64,000 bases of DNA from an uncultured Maricaulis sp. (lineage in GTDB: Bacteria > Pseudomonadota > Alphaproteobacteria > Caulobacterales > Maricaulaceae). The notes under the pieces were generated by a model. The model was not told the DNA's origin. It worked only from the letters and a program-made list of their open reading frames with translations, and searched no databases. The DNA lies in NCBI RefSeq assembly GCF_947259345.1, contig NZ_CAMYLS010000005.1, positions 230,597 through 294,596 of the forward strand. The letters are read 5' to 3'. The position numbers and the translations under genes were made by a program. Numbering within the stretch: the stretch's first letter is position 1; every line of letters begins with the position of its first letter. Of this stretch, positions 36,601 to 45,618 are shown piece by piece.

Positions 36601-37734
36601 TCAGTTGCGCGAAGCATACCCGGTTACGGCATCCACGACGCGATCAATATCCGCCTGCGGCATATCCGGGTGCATTGGCAATGAGACGACCCGGTCGGCC
36701 GCGGCCTCGGTCGCCGGCAGACCTCCAGGAGCACAGGGAAATCCTGAATAGGGTTCATGCTTGTGCAGCGGGATCGGATAATAGACGGCCGTCGGGACAC
36801 CGCGCTCGGCGAGAAAGGCCCGGAACCCGTCCCGGTCAGCAACTTCAATGGTGTACTGCGCCCAGGTGGACCGGGCGCCGTCGATGATACGCGGCGTTTT
36901 CACGGCATTGCCAAATCCGGTGGCGTAGGCATCTGCGACGGCCTGCCGCATCGCGATCTCCTCGCCGAATACATCGAGCTTGGCCAGTAGAATGGCCGCC
37001 TGGATCGTATCGAGGCGCGAATTCAGACCAATACGGGCATACTCGTAGCGCGACGCGCCCTCGCCGTGCACGCGTACCGACTTCATGGCCGCATAGAGTG
37101 CGTCATCCTTGCACAGGATTGCGCCCCCATCTCCATAAGCACCCAATGGCTTGGCCGGATAGAATGACACCGTGAGAACATCAGCCCAATGCAGGGTCGC
37201 CTTGCCGTCGAGCGTGCACCCGTATCCCTGTGCACAATCCGAAATAAGCTTCAGCCCGTTCTCGCGCGCAATCGGCTTCAGGGCCGGATAGTCCGCTGGT
37301 TGCCCAAACAGGTCTACCGCGATTACGGCGCGTGGCGTCAGTTCTCCAGCCTGATTCACCGCCTCGACCGCTGCTGCAAGGCTCGCGGCCGACATGTTGT
37401 AGGTATCCGGATCGATGTCGACGAAGACAGGCGTTGCGCCGGCCAACACCACGACTTCCGCTGTCGCAGCAAAGGTGAAGCTGGGCACGAAGACCGCATC
37501 GCCGGGCCCGATTCCGAATGCCATCAACGGGATGAGAATGGCGTCAGTGCCATTGGCGCAACTGAGCGCGCGGCCCAAGCCGCTGAACTCGGCCAGCCTG
37601 TCCTCAAGCTCATTGACTTCCGGACCGAGAATATAGCGGCCTTCGTCGAGAACCTTCATCACGGCGGCGTCGATCCGGTCCTTGATGCGGGCTCGTTGTG
37701 CACCAAGGTCGATGAAAGGGATCATGTCGGACAT
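36601..37734 (-). CDS. DegT/DnrJ/EryC1-family sugar aminotransferase
   Basis: 377 residues, PLP enzyme that aminates a nucleotide-linked keto-sugar. Lys195 (SFYPAKPLGAYGDGGA) is the expected Schiff-base residue; other signatures are ANGTDAILIPLMA, PSFTFAATAEVV, and DCAQGYG (usually DAAQ or DCAH). WbpE- and DesI-like enzymes are close types, but the sugar is not predictable. GGAAGG ribosome site. It is divergent from two glycosyltransferase genes, with 278 bp between. Confidence 0.9.
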   Translation of the reverse strand: MSDMIPFIDLGAQRARIKDRIDAAVMKVLDEGRYILGPEVNELEDRLAEFSGLGRALSCANGTDAILIPLMAFGIGPGDAVFVPSFTFAATAEVVVLAGATPVFVDIDPDTYNMSAASLAAAVEAVNQAGELTPRAVIAVDLFGQPADYPALKPIARENGLKLISDCAQGYGCTLDGKATLHWADVLTVSFYPAKPLGAYGDGGAILCKDDALYAAMKSVRVHGEGASRYEYARIGLNSRLDTIQAAILLAKLDVFGEEIAMRQAVADAYATGFGNAVKTPRIIDGARSTWAQYTIEVADRDGFRAFLAERGVPTAVYYPIPLHKHEPYSGFPCAPGGLPATEAAADRVVSLPMHPDMPQADIDRVVDAVTGYASRN

Positions 37735-38012
37735 CTTGCAGCCTTCCCGTGCGGCAAATCAGGTCGCAATGCGACTCGCAACGCTGCATAGCGGCACCCC
37801 GCCGCGCCTTGAAATCACGAAACATTTCGCTTCTGCACAGGACAGACCCAGCTCTGCGCTGTGCGCAAAGCGGCGCAGCGGGCCCCACACGCGAAGTGCT
37901 GTTCACGCGCTTTTGTTCCCGCGCGGTTTCGCGGTAGATGTAGGCGTATAGTTCAAGAAGGCCTTGTCTGCCCTTCTTTGTTTCGTGCCTGCGCACAAGA
38001 GAAGCTGTGGCG

Positions 38013-38765
38013 ATGACCTCGACGATAACCTTTGCGGCTGCGGTTCCAATTGGCGCATGGCACGCCTTTATCCCGCACGCCTTCGAAAGCCTCGCCAATC
38101 AGGGCGTGGAACTCGACGTCGCCTTACTGGATGCATCCGGCGATCCGAGAGTTGTCGAAGCGGCTGAAAAGTGCCCCCTCGATTTCGCCTATCGTCGCCA
38201 CGGCCCGGATCAGGGCCAATCCGATGCCATCGATGAGGGTTGGCGAAAGACGCACGGATCGGTTGTCTTCTGGCTCAATGGCGACGACCGGCTGACACCC
38301 GGCGCACTCAAGCGGGTCAGGGACCTTTTCGACTGCAATCCGGACATTGATGTCGTTTACGGGCAGTCCGATTTCATCGATGGGCAAGGCCGCCGTATTG
38401 GCCAACACGACCAGACCGAAGAGATTTCGGACCTGTTGCTAAGGTCCAACATCATCTCCCAACCATCCTGCTTTGTCCGCCGGACCGCGCTCGACTCCAT
38501 TGAGGGTGTCAATAAATCCCTCCACTATGTGATGGATTGGGACTTGTGGATTCGCCTCTATCGAAACGGGGCCCGCTTTCTCCATACCGATCAGACCTAT
38601 TCAGAGGTCTATATTGGCAACGATACGAAGACGGGGGCCGTGTCGCCTGACAGACTGACAGAAGTCTTCAACCTGGTTCGTCGGCATGCCGGCTATTGGC
38701 CAGCGTTGAAATCGACCGTCGCGCTGGCAGCGCACACCCTGCAATCCAGGCGCCAACAGGCATGA
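38013..38765 (+). CDS. Glycosyltransferase family 2
   Basis: 250 residues, GT-A fold: ITFAAAVPIGAWHAFIPHAF, GPDQGQSDAIDEGWRKTHGS and FWLNGDDRLTPGALKRV (metal-binding DD). Further on are SQPSCFVRRTAL and VMDWDLWIRLYR, typical of WsaE/WcaA-like transferases of capsule and O-antigen loci. The ATG at 38013 is preferred over a GTG two codons upstream. It overlaps the next transferase gene by ATGA. Confidence 0.85.
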   Translation: MTSTITFAAAVPIGAWHAFIPHAFESLANQGVELDVALLDASGDPRVVEAAEKCPLDFAYRRHGPDQGQSDAIDEGWRKTHGSVVFWLNGDDRLTPGALKRVRDLFDCNPDIDVVYGQSDFIDGQGRRIGQHDQTEEISDLLLRSNIISQPSCFVRRTALDSIEGVNKSLHYVMDWDLWIRLYRNGARFLHTDQTYSEVYIGNDTKTGAVSPDRLTEVFNLVRRHAGYWPALKSTVALAAHTLQSRRQQA

Positions 38766-39973
38766 CGAAACCGGCACTTCCGAAAATTCATCTGGTTACC
38801 CCCAACTACAACGGGGCTGACTATCTGGAGGAAACCATCCTGTCTGTGCTGCAACAGGGTTACGAAAACCTCCACTACACACTTGTTGACGGCGCCAGCC
38901 AGGACGGCTCCCGGGATATTCTCGAACGGTATCGTGGCGCGGTGTCGGAAGTCATCATAGAGCCGGATGACGGTCACGCGGACGCGCTGAACAAGAGCTT
39001 TGCGACGCCGCATGGCGACATTATGGGCTGGATCAATTCCGACGACATTCTTTTGCCGGGTTGCCTGTCAATTGTCGGTCGGATTTTTGCCACCTACCCG
39101 GAAGTCTCATGGGTCACAGGACTGCCGACAACTTGCGATCTAACCAGCAAGCTGACCTATGTTGGCCCCACCAAGAACTGGTCAAGACTTCGCTTTCTTG
39201 CGGGCGACCACCTCTGGATCCAGCAGGAATCAACCTTCTGGCGACGCAGCCTGTGGGAGAAGGCGGGCGGCCAATTGGACACGCGCTTCAAGGTCGCCAA
39301 CGACTTTGAATTATGGTCACGCTTCTTCCGTCATGCTGACCTGCATACCGTGGAGTCCATGCTTGGCTGTTTTCGCGTCCGCGAAGGTCAGCGCTCGGAC
39401 GTCGATCGAGCTCGCTATATGCGAGAGGTTGATACTGTGCTGAAGAGGGAACTCGACCAGCTTGCGCCGGATTTCCGCGAAACATTCTGCAACCTTGTAC
39501 CGAGATCTCCCAGGCACTTGGAAGCCGAGGCATTGGCCGAGCTCAGGACCGAGTTGAGCCAAGCCGACCCGCCGGTGATCACCCGACGCGGACTGCGGTG
39601 GCGGGCTCCCCTGCATTCACACTCAGCTCGAGAAGTCCGCGATCAGGTGAATAGACTAGTTTCACCGACCTCTTCAGGATGGAAAGGGCTTGTTAAGCGG
39701 AATTGGCGGTTTCTTGCCTCCGGCGCAAGCGTCCTGTCGGTTGCAGGAATCGTCGCATTTCTTGCCCCATCATTATCAATTTGGGTGGCACTAATTTGCG
39801 GACTGGGGACGGCCTTCAGCCTGATTATCGCGATTGCCTTGAAGACCCGGCGCATTATTCGGACCCTTCTTACAGCTGTCGCTGAAATTCATGTCTACAA
39901 CGCAGATTCCACGTATGCTCAACATATCATAGATCAGGAGCTAGACGAGCTCAGCGCGCGCTTGACGGAGTAG
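38762..39973 (+). CDS. Glycosyltransferase family 2 with C-terminal membrane segments
   Basis: 403 residues. The N-terminal GT-A domain (HLVTPNYNGADYLEETILSV, LVDGASQDGS, GWINSDDILLPGCL, and FKVANDFELWSRFFRHADLH) is close in type to the preceding gene. The C-terminal part (about 290-370) carries two hydrophobic helices, so the enzyme is membrane-attached. A final helix is acidic (QELDELSARLTE). It is coupled to the upstream transferase by a 4-bp overlap. Confidence 0.86.
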   Translation: MTKPALPKIHLVTPNYNGADYLEETILSVLQQGYENLHYTLVDGASQDGSRDILERYRGAVSEVIIEPDDGHADALNKSFATPHGDIMGWINSDDILLPGCLSIVGRIFATYPEVSWVTGLPTTCDLTSKLTYVGPTKNWSRLRFLAGDHLWIQQESTFWRRSLWEKAGGQLDTRFKVANDFELWSRFFRHADLHTVESMLGCFRVREGQRSDVDRARYMREVDTVLKRELDQLAPDFRETFCNLVPRSPRHLEAEALAELRTELSQADPPVITRRGLRWRAPLHSHSAREVRDQVNRLVSPTSSGWKGLVKRNWRFLASGASVLSVAGIVAFLAPSLSIWVALICGLGTAFSLIIAIALKTRRIIRTLLTAVAEIHVYNADSTYAQHIIDQELDELSARLTE

Positions 39974-40006
39974 CGCGGTTATGTCGGCCACATCAGCTGC
40001 TTAGGG

Positions 40007-40987
40007 TCAAATTCCCCATTTCCGACGGTGAAACCGCCATGCATCCGCGATGATTGTATCGATATCTGAGCGCTTTGGCCTAAATCCAAGCAACTCGGCC
40101 GCATGGGCGGTGCTAGCAGATAGCGCAGCCGCATCGCCCGGTCGCCGGTCACACACATCATACAATGGCTTCAGCCCCGTTACCCGTTCGATAGATCGCA
40201 ATATTTCGAGAACGGTCACACCTGTGCCAGTGCCGAGGTTAGTCACTATTAACGGATCACCGCTGGCCAACTTGTCCACCGCTGCCAAGTGGGCGTCCGC
40301 CAAATCCATTACATGGATGTAGTCTCGGATATTTGTCCCATCGCGCGTCGGGTAATCGGTTCCAAACAGCTTCATTCTAGCGCCTAAACCGGAAGCTGAC
40401 TTCAAAGCATTCGGGATAAGGTGCGTTTCAGGGTCGTGTTCTTCTCCAATATCTCCGTCAGAACTGGCACCTGCGGCATTGAAATAGCGGAGAATCGCGC
40501 ATCTGATCCCACCGGCGTTTGAGAGGTCGATCATCATCTCCTCGACCGCCCGCTTGGTGCGACCGTAAACACTGACGGGATTGCATGCTTGGCGTTCTGT
40601 GATCGGGATCGCGTCCGGCTGTCCATAGACCGCGCAGGTCGAGGAGAACACGACATTCTTAATGCCGGTCTTTGACATTCCATTGAGGAGATTAATGACG
40701 CCGCCGGTATTGTTCGTCCAGAATTTGAGTGGATACCGCTCCCCTTCACCGACCTCAATACACGCTGCAAAATGCATGATGGCGTCTGGCTTGTAGCGCT
40801 CAAGAGCGCCTTCGATCTCCTGCGGGACTCGAATGTCGCCGATCGCCAGCTCACCCCATTTTACGGCGTGCTTGTGCCCTGTGGACAAATTGTCAAAAAC
40901 GATAGGCTCAATACCGCGCGCGGCAATCGCCTTACAGGCGTGCGACCCGATATATCCCGCGCCGCCGACAACAAGAATGCGTTCCAT
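40007..40987 (-). CDS. galE: UDP-glucose 4-epimerase
   Basis: 326 residues, extended short-chain dehydrogenase. NAD-binding GGAGYIGSHACKAI, catalytic FSSTCAVYG and YGRTK, and RYFNAAGASSDGDIGEEH followed by HLIP. It provides UDP-galactose for polysaccharide synthesis. It is convergent with the transferase pair and in the same direction as the gtr genes upstream, 27 bp after the first. Confidence 0.94.
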   Translation of the reverse strand: MERILVVGGAGYIGSHACKAIAARGIEPIVFDNLSTGHKHAVKWGELAIGDIRVPQEIEGALERYKPDAIMHFAACIEVGEGERYPLKFWTNNTGGVINLLNGMSKTGIKNVVFSSTCAVYGQPDAIPITERQACNPVSVYGRTKRAVEEMMIDLSNAGGIRCAILRYFNAAGASSDGDIGEEHDPETHLIPNALKSASGLGARMKLFGTDYPTRDGTNIRDYIHVMDLADAHLAAVDKLASGDPLIVTNLGTGTGVTVLEILRSIERVTGLKPLYDVCDRRPGDAAALSASTAHAAELLGFRPKRSDIDTIIADAWRFHRRKWGI

Positions 40988-41014
40988 TACAAGCCTCTTC
41001 CTTGCCTCATACGT

Positions 41015-42571
41015 CTAGTCGACGTAGACAATAATGCGCTCACCGTCGATAAAGACAGATGAAGGCGAAGGCCAGGGCTCGCGTTCATCCAACAAGCCTT
41101 CCTCGACTATTTCGGCCGCTGACTGCTTGCGGCCATATGTCAATCGAACAGAAGAGCCCAACAAACCGAAAACATGGTCATCAACCCAGATGTCGGAAAT
41201 TTCGCCATAATCCATATGGCCATCACCCAGCTCGTCCCAATTTCGACCACGAGAACGAAGAAGTTGAAGCCGATACCGCGGGAGGGCGCCAACTCGTATC
41301 AAGTCGTATCGAACTGATGGGTCGAAATTCTCCAACGTTTCAATCCGATAGAGTATTCGGTTGAAGGTCGAGAGATCGCGTTCCTGGCCCCGCATCAATA
41401 CGTGCTGGCGCACCAAGTCCGCCTGCACCGAAACAACAATCACAAACGCACTCAAACCGACCGCCGCTATTCGAGCGAGCCCGGCCCGGAAATGATGGGA
41501 GACGAGCAATCCGGCGAATCCATAGAGGTAAATCAAGCCGGAATTATATCGGTACTGATAGATATTTCCCGGGTCCGAAATGTAAAAAATAGCTTTGCTG
41601 GCTAGGATCGCGAACGGCCATGCCAACACAAGACTTATCACTCCTACCGCATTCTCTCGCGCCGCAACCAACGACGTGAAAGCTGCGAGGGCGACCAAGA
41701 TTCCAAACCCGACATTCAACGCGTTGAGGATATCCGGTTGGGTGATAATGAGGTGCCTGAACGCAGCGAACGATACTTCTCGTATACGCTCGACCAAGGC
41801 GCCGAAGTCCGCAAGGTCGATCGCTTTGCCATTGTCGGGAAGATACTGGATCGTCCATAGATAGATCATCAATCCGATCGTTGTCGCGACAAACGCACCA
41901 AGCGCCGGTGACCAGACCCTGACTATTTGAGACAAGACCGATCCAGCATCGTCGGATTTGCTCCCTGGGCTTTCGCAAGCTCGCCAGATAACGCCTGTTA
42001 CAACGAGGACAGCAAGCGCGCCGATTGCTGCCTGATAGGTTGCAAGCATAAAGACGACGACGATACTCGCCGAAACCAATCGCCTTATCGAAAACTGGGT
42101 CAATAATGCCGCTGCGACACATGCAAGTAGGTTTGCGATAAAGAATATTGGCGACATAAACCCATAATAATAGAATGCAAGATTAATAGGGCATACGATA
42201 ATTATTGCACCGAATATAAATAGTGAATCCCTCTGAAAATCACTTCCATAAGACCTGATGATTATAAAAACGGACGCCAACGCCGCAGCCAGTGAAAGCC
42301 CTGGCATAACAACAGGGACGTTTGCACCATAATGCAACCAACCTATGACCGGTCCCATCCAGCGGCCATTTTGTACTTGCTCATTCTCCGCGAGCCACGG
42401 CATACGGAACGCATGGTTATCTAATAGAAATTGAGTATAAAATATAAAGTATGAAAAGACACCCAACGCCAACAACAAAAGCATTGTGGCTCGCCTATCT
42501 TTCAATTCCTGAATCAATTCGGACCTGAACGAAATAATAGTCGAAATAGTGCTGTTAAATATTTTTATCAC
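41015..42571 (-). CDS. GtrII-type membrane glucosyltransferase
   Basis: 518 residues with about ten hydrophobic segments. The first helix (TMLLLLALGVFSYFIFYT) is followed by a periplasmic loop with LDNHAF and NGRWMGPVIGWL, the place where GtrII/GtrIII-type enzymes carry catalytic acidic residues. Large soluble C-terminal part (about 395-518). Such enzymes transfer glucose from undecaprenyl-phosphate-glucose to O-antigen in the periplasm. Together with the next two genes this gives a gtrC-gtrB-gtrA set. The DNA is AT-rich compared with the rest of the window. Confidence 0.8.
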   Translation of the reverse strand: MIKIFNSTISTIISFRSELIQELKDRRATMLLLLALGVFSYFIFYTQFLLDNHAFRMPWLAENEQVQNGRWMGPVIGWLHYGANVPVVMPGLSLAAALASVFIIIRSYGSDFQRDSLFIFGAIIIVCPINLAFYYYGFMSPIFFIANLLACVAAALLTQFSIRRLVSASIVVVFMLATYQAAIGALAVLVVTGVIWRACESPGSKSDDAGSVLSQIVRVWSPALGAFVATTIGLMIYLWTIQYLPDNGKAIDLADFGALVERIREVSFAAFRHLIITQPDILNALNVGFGILVALAAFTSLVAARENAVGVISLVLAWPFAILASKAIFYISDPGNIYQYRYNSGLIYLYGFAGLLVSHHFRAGLARIAAVGLSAFVIVVSVQADLVRQHVLMRGQERDLSTFNRILYRIETLENFDPSVRYDLIRVGALPRYRLQLLRSRGRNWDELGDGHMDYGEISDIWVDDHVFGLLGSSVRLTYGRKQSAAEIVEEGLLDEREPWPSPSSVFIDGERIIVYVD

Positions 42572-42586
42572 AATTCACCCCAACAC

Positions 42587-43525
42587 CTACACCCTTGAAT
42601 CCACGAAGTATTTAGGCCTCCGCTTAACCTCCAAGTATATTTTCCCCACATACTCACCGATCAAGCCCAATGCCAGGAGCTGCACGCCACCAAAAAATGA
42701 GATCGCAATAATCACTGATGCCCAACCCTCGACGCTCGCGCCCGCCAGCGCTGCCGCGAAGGCGAAGATTGTGGTCGCAAAAGCCAACATTGAAATCACG
42801 ACACCTAACGCCGTAATGAGCCGCAATGGGCGAATGGATAAGGAGGTCACGCCCTCCCAAGCAAGCGACACCATTTTCGCGAGCGGGTATTTCGATTCAC
42901 CAGCTTGCCGCTCTGATCGGGAGTATTCTACAACTCCCGAACGATAACCAATCATGGGAACGATCCCGCGCAGGAACAGGTTGGTCTCCCGATACTCGAG
43001 CAAGCTATCGAGGGCTCGCCGGCTCAGTAGGCGAAAATCCGCATGATTGAATACAATATCAACACCAAGAAACTTGAGTAATTTGTAGTATTGCTCCGCA
43101 GTATTTCGCTTAAATACAGTATCCGTGCTCCGATCAGCGCGCACTCCATATACGATGTCACACCCATCTTGGGTAGATTTGAGCACCATTTGCTCTATCA
43201 CTGCGGGATCATCCTGTAGGTCTGCGTCGATTGTTGCGATCAGGTCGCCTTGCGCCTCGGTCATGCCCGCGAGCACAGCCACTTGGTGTCCCCTATTGCG
43301 CGACAGCCGGACCCCTTTAACCTCGTCGTGCTTGTTCGCGAACTCTGATATCAATCGCCAAGTTTCATCACGCGAACCATCATCCACGAACATAACGCGA
43401 CTGTTTTCTGACACCAGCTTCTTCTCGACGAGATCCCGGATTACGCCCACGAAAACGGGGGTGCTGATAGGCAATACGTCCTGCTCATTGTAGCACGGAA
43501 CAACGATTGTAAGCTGAGGAAGCAT
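42587..43525 (-). CDS. gtrB: GtrB-type undecaprenyl-phosphate glycosyltransferase
   Basis: 312 residues. A cytoplasmic GT-A domain (LTIVVPCYNEQDVLP, MFVDDGSRDETW, LSRNRGHQVAVLAGM and ATIDADLQDDP) is followed by two membrane helices (about 230-250 and 263-288). This architecture is that of GtrB/DPM1-like enzymes that load glucose on undecaprenyl phosphate. The ATG at 43525 has a G-rich element before it; another ATG lies four codons upstream. It is AT-rich, as its neighbours are. Confidence 0.92.
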   Translation of the reverse strand: MLPQLTIVVPCYNEQDVLPISTPVFVGVIRDLVEKKLVSENSRVMFVDDGSRDETWRLISEFANKHDEVKGVRLSRNRGHQVAVLAGMTEAQGDLIATIDADLQDDPAVIEQMVLKSTQDGCDIVYGVRADRSTDTVFKRNTAEQYYKLLKFLGVDIVFNHADFRLLSRRALDSLLEYRETNLFLRGIVPMIGYRSGVVEYSRSERQAGESKYPLAKMVSLAWEGVTSLSIRPLRLITALGVVISMLAFATTIFAFAAALAGASVEGWASVIIAISFFGGVQLLALGLIGEYVGKIYLEVKRRPKYFVDSRV

Positions 43526-43542
43526 CCCCACCCCCATTTCTG

Positions 43543-43923
43543 CTAGCGAACGTTAAAAACAACACATTTTAGGCCAACGAAGTTCACCACGGCATACACC
43601 ACAACGCCAATTACTTGGGATATGTACACACTAACGTCCAATATCTCCACGAAAGCGGCCACAACAATCAAGTTTGAAGTGTAAGCCGCCAAAAAAGTGA
43701 TTAAAAATCTAGCCAACTCAAGTAAAGTGACACTTCCCCTTACCCGAAACGACCAAAACCTGTTCATCAAAAAACTGAACAACAGCCCCGCCGCGTAACC
43801 AGACAAATTTGCTAACAAATAATCAACGCCTGATAATTGCAGCGCAAATATAATCACCAATCCCAAAATTGTATTTATTGCACCAACCGATAAAAACTTG
43901 AAAATTTGGTCAATTATTTGCAT
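43543..43923 (-). CDS. gtrA: GtrA-family flippase
   Basis: 126 residues with four hydrophobic helices. Family pattern: FKFLSVGAINTILGLVIIF, SGYAAGLLFSFLMNRFWSF, RFLITFLAAY and a final VNFVGLKCVVF. GtrA is thought to flip undecaprenyl-phosphate-glucose to the periplasm. The ATG at 43923 begins the family match and lies 4 bp after the upstream methyltransferase stop; a GTG 12 codons earlier would overlap that gene. Visibly AT-rich. Confidence 0.9.
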   Translation of the reverse strand: MQIIDQIFKFLSVGAINTILGLVIIFALQLSGVDYLLANLSGYAAGLLFSFLMNRFWSFRVRGSVTLLELARFLITFLAAYTSNLIVVAAFVEILDVSVYISQVIGVVVYAVVNFVGLKCVVFNVR

Positions 43924-43927
43924 TATA

Positions 43928-44617
43928 TCAACGAACAGCTGAGATCGAATACTGCCCACCTAGGGGCAACCACTCCAGAAGCCGTTCCGTGGGCCGCATT
44001 ACTTTTAAAATACTAGGAAAGAACACATGAAATCGCGACGATGGCGCATTCCAGTTAGCCACTCGGAAGCGCTTTCGCATCTCACTATTCCGAATGAGGA
44101 TCGCATTTTCATCAAACGGGCATGTATTGACCGCGTGTAGCGTCAACGGATTCAATGGATTGTGCTCAAATAGGACGAACAATCCACCCGGCCGGAGCAC
44201 GCGCCGGATTTCCGATAGCCAAAATCCGTGTTCACCAGGATCGATATGGTGAAAAACACATGCGGTGAACACGAGATCCGCGCTCGCATCCTCCAGTGGG
44301 ATTGACCGATTAATCAGTATGTTGGTGGCAATCTCAGGAAAACGTGCCGCCGAGATGGCCAAGCTTTTTTCGGACACATCGGCGGCATATATCCGTGAGT
44401 CTGGGAACTCCGATTTCAGATGGGGCAAGGTGTTCCCGATTCCCGCGCCAAAATCGACGATTTTGGATGGTGATATGTCGTGCAACCGTGCTATGCGCGC
44501 GGTCTCTCGAGCCTTGTACTCAGCGAAATAGTCCGGCGACTCGCCTGTTATAGCGATATTAGCGGCATGCTGCTGGTCATATGCATCCGCGTATTGATCG
44601 AACTCAGCCTGGTCCAT
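43928..44617 (-). CDS. SAM-dependent methyltransferase
   Basis: 229 residues, class I fold: KIVDFGAGIGNTLPHLKSEF (motif I), YAADVSEKSLAISA, LVFTACVFHHIDPGEHGFWL, and IRRVLRPGGLFVLFEHNPLNP. The N-terminal AYDQQHAANIAITGESPDYF is shared with sugar- or lipid-modifying methyltransferases of this type. Very strong GAGGAGG ribosome site. It heads the gtrA-gtrB-gtrC-galE series, so glycan or lipid methylation is the most reasonable role. Confidence 0.86.
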   Translation of the reverse strand: MDQAEFDQYADAYDQQHAANIAITGESPDYFAEYKARETARIARLHDISPSKIVDFGAGIGNTLPHLKSEFPDSRIYAADVSEKSLAISAARFPEIATNILINRSIPLEDASADLVFTACVFHHIDPGEHGFWLSEIRRVLRPGGLFVLFEHNPLNPLTLHAVNTCPFDENAILIRNSEMRKRFRVANWNAPSSRFHVFFPSILKVMRPTERLLEWLPLGGQYSISAVR

Positions 44618-44712
44618 TCTTACCCTCCTCGAGACGACGCCCAATAAACCATCGACGCACAGCTCATCTACCCGGCAAACAGGGCAGCCAATACGACGCT
44701 CCGCCGAGATAC

Positions 44713-45555
44713 CTAATCGAACCTCGGATTTTCCGCTACTACCACACCATCGCTCGACTGGACCAAACCGTAGGGCATCTCGCAAAGCTCGGCACGCTCA
44801 TAGTGCATTCGGATCCGCCATCCTGCATTGCGAAACAGCGTGACCATTGAGCGATGTCCATCTGATGACAAATGCGTGCCAACGAGCACCGTCTTCACGC
44901 GATCATTCAGAACGCCGATTACCTGCGGGACCATATTATTTTCGGCACCCTGAATGTCGATATGCATGAAATCAGCAGGGCCGGACATCCGGTTCAACAA
45001 TTCTTCAATCGTGTAGGCGCGTACCGTGACATGTTTTGGCGCCGTCGCCGTCCCACGGAGTGACGCGCCATAGTCCTCGTCCGGATTCTCGATCACAGGA
45101 AATGAAATCTCGCCCGGCTCTGCGCTGACCGCGCCATGAATGAGATGGACCCCCGCAGTAAGCAGGCCATTTTTGCGGAAATGGTCTTCCATCCATTGCC
45201 AATGAGTGAGATCGGCTTCGACTGCTACCGCTTCAACATCGTGAATCTCACGCCGTTGTCGCACAGCTGCGAGGGCGGTGGACGACCAGGTCCCCCAGCC
45301 CGCACCCAGCTCGACGAACCGATATACGCCTCTCGCGCGCGTTACGCTCTCAAGCACCGCAACCCAGTCGAGATAGTGCTCATTCAATACTGGCAGCTCG
45401 GCACTGAACCGCGTCCCCGCTTCCGGCGCGAACCGGGACCAGCCCTTCTTGAAGCGAACCTGGGTCCCGACCCCGAGGAAATCATAGTTGCTCGCACCAT
45501 CGGTTTCGACTTCGACGACATCAAATTCTGAAAAAATCGGGTCGTGAGTCACCAT
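44713..45555 (-). CDS. FkbM-type methyltransferase
   Basis: 280 residues. SAM-binding YRFVELGAGWGTWSSTAL and the FkbM-family element FMHIDIQGAENNMVPQVI. The N-terminal 60 residues are outside the core. FkbM proteins O-methylate small molecules and, in glycan loci, sugars. Start: ATG at 45555, with a TTG four codons upstream as the alternative; no strong ribosome site for either. 95-bp gap to the next methyltransferase gene downstream. Confidence 0.82.
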   Translation of the reverse strand: MVTHDPIFSEFDVVEVETDGASNYDFLGVGTQVRFKKGWSRFAPEAGTRFSAELPVLNEHYLDWVAVLESVTRARGVYRFVELGAGWGTWSSTALAAVRQRREIHDVEAVAVEADLTHWQWMEDHFRKNGLLTAGVHLIHGAVSAEPGEISFPVIENPDEDYGASLRGTATAPKHVTVRAYTIEELLNRMSGPADFMHIDIQGAENNMVPQVIGVLNDRVKTVLVGTHLSSDGHRSMVTLFRNAGWRIRMHYERAELCEMPYGLVQSSDGVVVAENPRFD

Positions 45556-45618
45556 TCTCAAATCCAATCATGATCGCAATTCGGGTCGTCCGGGTCTCCT
45601 CTGCGCGTAGGCGCCAAT

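Noticed and set aside
37925..37950. RfaH ops/JUMPstart-like element before the glycosyltransferase pair
   Set aside because: Only a partial resemblance (CGCGGTAG) and no further match to the ops consensus.
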